The notes below the pieces were generated by a model. It did not search any database. It was not told the origin of the DNA and saw only the letters and a program-made list of their open reading frames with translations. A DNA stretch of 10,083 nucleotides from Roseiflexaceae bacterium (GTDB lineage Bacteria > Chloroflexota > Chloroflexia > Chloroflexales > Roseiflexaceae). The stretch covers positions 1-10,083 of the forward strand of contig JACMIM010000597.1 of the NCBI GenBank assembly GCA_014381165.1. The letters run 5' to 3'. Position numbers and translations under genes: made by a program. Shown in pieces: positions 5,155-10,083 of the stretch. Each line of letters starts with the position of its first letter. The stretch's first letter is position 1.

Positions 5155-8037
5155 CTAATTCGCGTCGCCAAGTTTAATCGCTTGAAACAGCTTCATGCGC
5201 CCAAGCGTCCAGGCCAGTGCCAGCAGCGTAAGCAGCAGTGCAACGCCGAAGATAGCGTAGATGATCGTCACCTGATCCCAGGCGATCTGCGGCGCATAGC
5301 CCGGTACGCCGGGATGCGGCGGCAGGCCGATCTGGAGCAGCGGCACGACATACGACGAGACGGCTAGGCCGATGCCGGTGCCAGCGGCGAGACCAGCGAC
5401 CACCAGCGTGACCTGCTCCAGGATCAGCGCCAGGGCCACCTGACCACCGCCCAGGCCGAGCGCTCGCAGCACGCCCAATTCGATCGAGCGCCGCCGCGCT
5501 GTGATCAGGGCAGCCAGCAGAAAGCCCAACAGCGTCAGCCCGCCGGCCGTGATAAAGCCGACCGACAGCAGGCCGAACAGTCCCTGGCGCTGCGGCTTGG
5601 CCTGCTCCGCCGCGATCAGCTCCTGCGCATCCAGCGCATCGACGACGGTGATGCCCAGGCCGCGCACGCCGCCAATCAACTCGGTCACGTCGGCATCGGG
5701 CGCACGCGCGATCCAGACATCGTAGGGGTACTGCCCGCCCATCGAGTCGAAAATGTAATCCAGGTTGGCCACCACGATCGGCCCGTCCTGCGGGTAGAAG
5801 CCTGGCCACAGATCGACCGCGCCGACGATGCGGAACTTGACCTCGCGCTGATCGCCGGCGATGCGCACCTGGGCCGGCAGCGTGTCGCCTATGTTGAAGC
5901 CGCTTGCCAGCACATCGCGGCTGACCAACACGCCCTCGGTGTTGCGGGCCAGCAGATTCATCAGCGTGCCCAGCGACTGATTGCCGCCCCACTGCTTCTG
6001 AAAGTTTACCACCTTCGGGAAGTCGATCCGGTCGATGCCCACCAGCTGAATCTGCTTGTTGGCCCCGCCGAGCGATGCGGTCGATTCGCTGTAGCTGCCA
6101 ACGCGGGCAGCTGCCTCGATTCCGTCGACCAGCAGATGCTCGCTGACCGGCACGAATAGAAAGCGCGGCTCTTCCTCGATATTGGCCCGATCGGGTGTGC
6201 CGCCGCCGCCGCCAGGCTGGCCGGGCTGGCCAGGCTGCGATTGCTCGGTCGATTCGCCAGTTTCGATCAGCTGGGTTTGCGCGCCGATCCGGTAGGCCAG
6301 CGCCGCCTGCATCGCGCCATCGAGCGTGGCGGCCATGGAGGCCGAAAAGGTGGCTAGCGAAAGCGTCAGCACCAGCAGCAGCAGCGGCCCACGGTAGTTG
6401 CCGGGCTGGCGGGCCAGCGCCTGAAAGGCCACCAATGGCCCAACCCAGCGCGGCCCACGCGCCAACCGTGCCAGCAGCGCGAATATCCAGGGGATGATTC
6501 GCACCGCTATCAAGCCCAGCGCAAAGCACAGCAGCACCGGCACCAGCACCAGCAGCGGGTTCGAAAACGGGTCGGAGCCAGCCGCGCCGCCGAGCTGGAG
6601 GCCGCCGGTACGCTGGAGTTGGTAGATGCCGTACAGCGGTGGAATCAGCAGCAGCACGTCCAGAAAGGCGCGCTGCCAGAGTGGTGGCTTGGCCACGCGC
6701 GCGGCCTGCTGCTGCTCATCCACCAGCGTGCGGCGGGTGGCCAAGCTCGCCGGAACCAGCGCGGCCAGCATGGCCAGGCCGACCGCGACCAAGCCATACA
6801 TCCAGGCGTTCTGGCCAATCGCCAGAATCAGTGGCGCGGCCTCGTTCGAAAGTTGCAGAAACGAGGTGGTGCGGCCCATGAACTGGGCAAACATCAGCGC
6901 GAGCGGCGCACCGAGCGCCAGGGCTAGCCCGCCGATCAGCAGCCATTCGACCACCGAGATGCCCAGAATTTGCAGATCGCGCACGCCCCTGGTTTTCAGC
7001 AGGGCGATCTCGGCGCGCTGGCGACCAAGCAGCAGCGAGGCGACCAGCGCCGCGAAGTACAGCACCAGGCCCAGGATCGGCACGCTGAACACCAGCAGCT
7101 GGTTGGTCAGGCTGGTAACACCCGTGGTGTAGCGGCCCAGCGCCTCGGCGGGGCTTTGCACCAACTTCAGGCCGGGGACAGCGCCAGAGGCGCGTGCGCG
7201 CACCCGCTCGACCCGCGCCAGCAGCGGCCCGGCATTCTCGGCGGTCAGGCCGCTGCCATTCATACGCGCAAACCAAATCACCAGGCCAACTTCCTTTTGC
7301 AATGTGCCAGCGATTGGCCCAGCGTAGGTTTCCTCGGCCACCAACAAGGTGTCGAGAAATGCGCTGGGCGGGTAGAACCAGGCTGGGTCGGCGGGGTTGG
7401 CGGCCTGCCAGATGCCCGAAATGCTGATTGGTAGCGAGACAGTCTTGCTGCCGGCGGTGGTGATGATCGAAAACTTGTCGCCGACATTCAGGCCCATTTG
7501 GTCGGCCATGTCGCGCGCGATCATCACCTCGATCGGTGCGTCGGTGCCGCTGGCCGGCTTGGGCTTTGCGCCGTCCACCAGCTGGATCTGTGCCTCCATG
7601 CCGCTGAGAAAGCCCAGCTTCACATCGCGCAGAAACTGGTTCTCGGTCGCAGCCGAGGGTGGCAGGTACAGCTTGAGGAGGTCGGTGGTGACATAGCGGC
7701 CCAGGCCGTCGAGCGGCAGGCGCAGATTCGCCAACCCGCGCCCGCTGATGTATTCATCGGCGGGTTTGACTTTATCCCACTCCAGCGCGCCATTCCACGA
7801 GCCGACATACTGAAACAGCAGCGCGAAGGCTGAACGGTTGTTGCGCGCTTCCTGCTTGGCGATCTCGTCTTTCAGCAGGCGCAGATTCGACGCCTCGGCG
7901 TACATTGGCACGCTCATGGCCAGCGCCGTGGCGGCGGTCAACGCGATCAGCGCGCACAGAGTTAGGCTCCAGTTTGCGCGGAGCCGCTTGAGCGCCGTAA
8001 CGAGAATGGCAACGATGGCTTGGGGCAGTTTGAGCAT
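5155..8037 (-). CDS. ABC transporter permease with two FtsX domains (MacB/LolCE-like)
   Basis: This 960-residue membrane protein is a duplicated FtsX-type permease. About ten membrane segments can be seen: 25-45, 313-337, 357-385, 411-433, 458-472 (weak), 492-524, 551-570, 820-847, 868-895 and 922-945. The FtsX domains lie at about 318-437 and 823-950. Each carries the cytoplasmic loop typical of the family, RAEIALLKTRGVRDLQI and RRRSIELGVLRALGLGGGQV, which should dock on the ATPases. Large extracytoplasmic domains (46-310 and 571-815) resemble MacB periplasmic core regions; the second contains a Gly/Pro-rich linker (599-613). Such permeases move by mechanotransmission rather than by passing substrate through a channel. 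The ATG at 8037 follows the adaptor stop by 5 nt and has no clear ribosome binding site, so translation is probably coupled to the adaptor. The substrate is unknown. Confidence 0.93.
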   Translation of the reverse strand: MLKLPQAIVAILVTALKRLRANWSLTLCALIALTAATALAMSVPMYAEASNLRLLKDEIAKQEARNNRSAFALLFQYVGSWNGALEWDKVKPADEYISGRGLANLRLPLDGLGRYVTTDLLKLYLPPSAATENQFLRDVKLGFLSGMEAQIQLVDGAKPKPASGTDAPIEVMIARDMADQMGLNVGDKFSIITTAGSKTVSLPISISGIWQAANPADPAWFYPPSAFLDTLLVAEETYAGPIAGTLQKEVGLVIWFARMNGSGLTAENAGPLLARVERVRARASGAVPGLKLVQSPAEALGRYTTGVTSLTNQLLVFSVPILGLVLYFAALVASLLLGRQRAEIALLKTRGVRDLQILGISVVEWLLIGGLALALGAPLALMFAQFMGRTTSFLQLSNEAAPLILAIGQNAWMYGLVAVGLAMLAALVPASLATRRTLVDEQQQAARVAKPPLWQRAFLDVLLLIPPLYGIYQLQRTGGLQLGGAAGSDPFSNPLLVLVPVLLCFALGLIAVRIIPWIFALLARLARGPRWVGPLVAFQALARQPGNYRGPLLLLVLTLSLATFSASMAATLDGAMQAALAYRIGAQTQLIETGESTEQSQPGQPGQPGGGGGTPDRANIEEEPRFLFVPVSEHLLVDGIEAAARVGSYSESTASLGGANKQIQLVGIDRIDFPKVVNFQKQWGGNQSLGTLMNLLARNTEGVLVSRDVLASGFNIGDTLPAQVRIAGDQREVKFRIVGAVDLWPGFYPQDGPIVVANLDYIFDSMGGQYPYDVWIARAPDADVTELIGGVRGLGITVVDALDAQELIAAEQAKPQRQGLFGLLSVGFITAGGLTLLGFLLAALITARRRSIELGVLRALGLGGGQVALALILEQVTLVVAGLAAGTGIGLAVSSYVVPLLQIGLPPHPGVPGYAPQIAWDQVTIIYAIFGVALLLTLLALAWTLGRMKLFQAIKLGDAN

Positions 8038-8042
8038 AAAAG

Positions 8043-9662
8043 TTACTGACCAACAATTGTGTCGCCCGCTGCGACGCCTTCGAGAATCTCAATCATGTCT
8101 TCGGTCTCGATGCCAATCTTCACGGTTTGGCGGCGATCGCCCTCTGCCGTGCGGACGATCACAAAGCGGCGGCCCTCGAACGAGCGCACGGCGTCGGGCG
8201 GCAGCATAAGCGCATTTTCCTTGCGCTCCAACACGATCCGAATGCCGACATTCTGGCCGCTGCTCAAATTCAGGTTTTTGAAATCGGTGATCTCGAATAG
8301 GGTGCGCCGATCGCGCGATTGCACATTGCCGCTGGAACCAGAGCCATACGGCTCGGGCATTTGGCGAATAAAGGCTGGCATAATCACATCGGGCCGCGAG
8401 AGCAGCGTGATCTCGGCGGGCTGGCCCTCCTGCATCTGGCGCATCTGGTCGCCGCCAAGTTCAGCGCCAATCTCCAGCTTCGAGGTGTCGGCGATCTCGA
8501 TCACAAACGTGGCAGTTTCGGCGGTGTCGCCGGGGCCGACCGCCACCGAAATAACCTCGCCGGCCTGCGGCGCGACAATCCGTCCATCGTCGACCTTTTT
8601 CTGGGCCTTTTCGACCGCACGCTGTGCCGTTTCGACGGCCTTGAGCGCACTGTTGAGCGTTTCGGCCTCGGCCTCCTCGACGCCCAGGCGTGCGGCTTTG
8701 ACGGTCTTTTGCGCCGCGATCACAGCGCTGTTGCCCTGGCCGCTGATCATCTCATTCAGGCGGCGCTCGGCCTCAGCGATCTTCTCGTTGGTGGTGCCAT
8801 TGCCGACGATTTCGGCCTCGCGGGCCTTGTCGAGTGTGCGTTGCGCGGTATCGAGCGCGCGCTCGGCGTCGCGCAGCGTGCGTTGGGCCGTCACATAGGC
8901 GTCCTGATACTCCTGCACCTTCTTATCGTCGATCGGGTTGGGTTTGCGAGAAACCTTACCCTCCTCGTCGGCGACCTCGGTAAAGGGCTGGATGGGGTCG
9001 GTACGGTACTTTTGTGCCCAGTCGGCGTTCCAAAAGGCCTCGCTGACTTTGCGCTGGGTGTCGGAAAGCGCCTCGGTAGCCTGGAGCAGCGCGTATTCTG
9101 CGCCGGTTTTGCCTTCGGATCCGGTGGCATCAGTCTGCTTGGCCTCGCGGCGTAGCGCATCCAGCTCGTCCTGCGCCTTGCGAATCGGGTCGTCTAGGCC
9201 ACCCGGCAGCACCAGTTCCAGGGCGCGCTGGGCGTCCTGAAGATCTAGCCGGGCCTGCTCGATGCGCTTGCTGCGGGCGCGCTCGGCGCTTTCGAAATCG
9301 CGCTGCGTTTGCACCACGGTATCCTGGGCATCGGCCAGTGCCTCTAGCTCGGCGTCCTGCTCCAATTCGGCCAGCACTTGGCCAGGCTCGACCTGTTGGC
9401 CGCGGTCGATATTGACTGCGGCCACGATACCAGGGCGCTGGAAGGCCAGCGCCTTGAAATCGACCGGTGTTACCCGCCCACCGGTTTCCAACGGGTTCTC
9501 GATCACGCCACGCTCGACGGTATAAATCGGGCGCTCGATCTCGGGTGCGGGCGGCAGCGGCGTTGGCGTGGCCTCCTCGATTTGGCTGGTCGCCGGTGCG
9601 CCGCACGCGGTCAACAGCGCCGCAACTATCAGCATGAGTAGGGCCTGCGGAGTTCGAAACAT
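8043..9662 (-). CDS. Lipoprotein membrane-fusion/adaptor protein with long coiled coil (HlyD/MacA-like)
   Basis: This 539-residue protein starts with a lipoprotein signal (hydrophobic LLMLIVAALLTAC); Cys20 in the lipobox LTAC should be lipidated. An acidic, Pro-rich linker follows. The first lipoyl half is at about 75-101 (PGIVAAVNIDRGQQVEPGQV) and the second at about 360-391 (GRIVAPQAGEVISVAVGPGD). Between them lie some 260 residues rich in Ala, Glu, Lys, Arg and Gln with heptad-like spacing, broken near 210-245 and 286-292, consistent with one or more coiled-coil hairpins far longer than in MacA. Residues of about 392-480 fit the beta-barrel domain and 481-539 the membrane-proximal domain. 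The ATG at 9662 has AGAGG about 10 nt upstream. As first gene of the operon it should work with the FtsX permease outside the membrane. No TolC-like gene is nearby, so it may not span an outer membrane. Confidence 0.9.
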   Translation of the reverse strand: MFRTPQALLMLIVAALLTACGAPATSQIEEATPTPLPPAPEIERPIYTVERGVIENPLETGGRVTPVDFKALAFQRPGIVAAVNIDRGQQVEPGQVLAELEQDAELEALADAQDTVVQTQRDFESAERARSKRIEQARLDLQDAQRALELVLPGGLDDPIRKAQDELDALRREAKQTDATGSEGKTGAEYALLQATEALSDTQRKVSEAFWNADWAQKYRTDPIQPFTEVADEEGKVSRKPNPIDDKKVQEYQDAYVTAQRTLRDAERALDTAQRTLDKAREAEIVGNGTTNEKIAEAERRLNEMISGQGNSAVIAAQKTVKAARLGVEEAEAETLNSALKAVETAQRAVEKAQKKVDDGRIVAPQAGEVISVAVGPGDTAETATFVIEIADTSKLEIGAELGGDQMRQMQEGQPAEITLLSRPDVIMPAFIRQMPEPYGSGSSGNVQSRDRRTLFEITDFKNLNLSSGQNVGIRIVLERKENALMLPPDAVRSFEGRRFVIVRTAEGDRRQTVKIGIETEDMIEILEGVAAGDTIVGQ

Positions 9663-9689
9663 TGTGCGATATCCTCTAACAGTGCGTTA

Positions 9690-9755
9690 GCGCAAAGCGG
9701 GGGTTGGGGGCTTCAGCCCCCAAAAAAACACCCCCTCTTTTTACAATCCCGGTAG
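9690..9755 (+). repeat. Dispersed intergenic repeat, copy A (upstream of operon)
   Basis: On the plus strand this reads GCGCAAAGCGGGGGTTGGGG, a GGGGGC-TTCA-GCCCCC hairpin, an A run, a C run, CTTTTTACAATCCC and GGTAG. It aligns block by block with the minus-strand copy at 5071-5140. It lies in the likely 5' leader of the adaptor mRNA, between the candidate promoter at 9785-9814 and the start codon at 9662, so its hairpin would be transcribed. Related copies are expected elsewhere in the genome. Confidence 0.75.
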
Positions 9756-9784
9756 AAATGCTCTAGCGAACGAATATTGGGTCG

Positions 9785-9814
9785 ATTGTATCATCAAGCC
9801 TGTTCGTGGCACAA
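9785..9814 (-). promoter_or_regulatory. Candidate promoter of the export operon with extended -10
   Basis: On the minus strand TTGTGC (9814-9809) and TACAAT (9790-9785) are 18 bp apart, and TG at the extended -10 position precedes TACAAT. The -10 box matches five of six bases; the -35 box matches only three. Transcription would start near 9778 and give a leader of about 115 nt containing repeat copy A. Confidence 0.45.
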
Positions 9815-9820
9815 TGATAC
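9788..9820. promoter_or_regulatory. Inverted repeat overlapping the operon promoter, possible operator
   Basis: gtatcat at 9788-9794 and atgatac at 9814-9820 are perfect 7-bp inverted repeats with 19 bp between them. The left arm overlaps the -10 box and the right arm abuts the -35 box, the position where a dimeric repressor would block transcription. A chance origin cannot be excluded for 7-bp arms. Confidence 0.35.
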
Positions 9821-9842
9821 CCGCCTAACACAGCGATTGTAT

Positions 9843-9991
9843 TCTATTCAGGACTTTCGCTTAAAGCGTCTTTTTCGCCTGCGGCGGGCAAGGAATTGTT
9901 TTTTCTTAGCAGTTTTTTGCGCCGTAGGGCAAAAACTGCTAAGAAAAGAGTACATTTTGGGAGCAAGCGAAAGTCTTGCTATTGAAATAGA
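9843..9991. repeat. Nested palindromic element of about 150 bp, MITE-like or cruciform-forming
   Basis: Outer arms gactttcgctt (9852-9862) and aagcgaaagtc (9965-9975) are perfect 11-bp inverted repeats, with weaker matching outward to tctattc at 9843 and aaataga at 9991. Inside lies a second hairpin: ttttcttagcagttttttgc (9901-9920) against gcaaaaactgctaagaaaa (9929-9947), complementary except for one extra T, with an 8-nt loop. The stretch is AT-richer than the genes. There is no coding frame of note and no clear target-site duplication. No T tract follows the inner hairpin on the minus strand, so a simple terminator is unlikely. Confidence 0.7.
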
Positions 9992-10016
9992 CGTAGCACA
10001 ACGCCAATACGTTCCA

Positions 10017-10082
10017 CTATATCGAGGGTGTGCTCGGCGCGAGGCTGGCGACCACGGCCAGGAGTTCGCTGGCCTCGACCGG
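10017..10082 (-). CDS. C-terminal fragment of a protein, possibly a response-regulator receiver domain
   Basis: Reading the minus strand from the right edge gives PVEASELLAVVASLAPSTPSI and a TAG stop at 10017-10019. A Pro-Val followed by a short amphipathic helix (ELLAVVASL) is what ends many CheY-like receiver domains after their conserved Lys-Pro. The Lys itself would lie outside the window. Only 21 residues are visible, so both the reality and identity of this gene are tentative. The opposite strand is also open here (from a GTG at about 10029). If real, it is in the same direction as the export operon, separated by about 350 bp. Confidence 0.4.
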   Translation of the reverse strand, partial: PVEASELLAVVASLAPSTPSI

Positions 10083-10083
10083 T

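Larger units (their letters stand above)
9663..10016. other. Gene-free upstream region of the export operon
   Basis: These 354 bp lie between the adaptor start and the stop of the gene fragment at the right edge. They contain the adaptor ribosome binding site, repeat copy A, the candidate promoter with its inverted repeat, and the nested palindrome. I found no tRNA, riboswitch or credible small coding sequence here. Confidence 0.6.

Noticed and set aside
6199..6243. Short Gly/Gln/Pro-rich repeat in the permease as a possible microsatellite switch
   Set aside because: It is an in-frame flexible linker in an extracytoplasmic loop with imperfect units, and no evidence of phase variation.
5174..6529. 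Long minus-strand open frame of 451 codons within the permease gene
   Set aside because: It is a shadow of the permease frame, with Arg/Gly/Ala-rich low-complexity composition and no membrane segments or motifs.
8059..9155. Long plus-strand open frames opposite the adaptor gene
   Set aside because: They are antisense shadows produced by high G+C codon bias; the minus-strand lipoprotein frame has clear lipobox and lipoyl motifs.
9690..9720. G-quadruplex in GGGGGTTGGGGG
   Set aside because: Only two adjacent long G runs are present on one strand; a stable intramolecular quadruplex needs four.
9690..9755. Repeat hairpin as an intrinsic terminator
   Set aside because: On the plus strand an A run follows the stem; on the minus strand the T run precedes it. 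Neither order suits termination, and it lies in the operon leader.

Overview
This is a G+C-rich bacterial chromosome window with seven genes or gene fragments, six of them on the minus strand. No gene names a taxon. The combination suggests the phylum Chloroflexota, near Roseiflexus, Kouleothrix or Herpetosiphon: a secreted gingipain-like C25 peptidase, an adaptor/FtsX/ATPase export operon whose lipoprotein adaptor has no outer-membrane partner gene, and G-run hairpin repeats between genes. That assignment is an inference from gene content and style.

Layout, left to right. Positions 3-1334 (minus) hold the first 444 residues of a secreted C25-family cysteine peptidase, open at the left edge. 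It is a real gene that simple complete-ORF calling misses. Positions 1589-2521 (minus) encode a YegS/DgkB-type diacylglycerol/lipid kinase, and a perfect 24-bp hairpin overlaps its stop codon. Positions 2662-3240 (plus) encode a small class I SAM-dependent methyltransferase, divergent from the kinase.

Positions 9662 down to 3278 form a minus-strand export operon in the order: long coiled-coil lipoprotein adaptor (HlyD/MacA-like), 960-residue permease with two FtsX domains, LolD/MacB-type ATPase with a C-terminal AbrB-like domain, and a second plain LolD/MacB-type ATPase. The adaptor and permease genes are 5 nt apart. The permease and first ATPase gene are separated by about 110 bp that holds a dispersed repeat and a good internal promoter. 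The two ATPase genes are 41 nt apart across a GC-rich hairpin. The likely machine is a MacB/LolCDE-like mechanotransmission transporter: two cytoplasmic ATPases (perhaps a heterodimer) drive the FtsX-type permease, whose extracytoplasmic domains work with the membrane-anchored adaptor. The substrate cannot be read from the sequence.

The 354 bp upstream of the operon (9663-10016) contain no convincing gene. They hold a candidate extended -10 promoter overlapped by an inverted repeat, a second copy of the dispersed repeat in opposite orientation to the one inside the operon, and a nested palindromic element of about 150 bp. The last 66 bases probably encode the C-terminus of another minus-strand protein that resembles the end of a response-regulator receiver domain.

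The most notable features are the ABC ATPase-AbrB fusion, the inverted pair of repeats at the two regulatory points of the operon, and the palindromes at 1548-1599 and 9843-9991.
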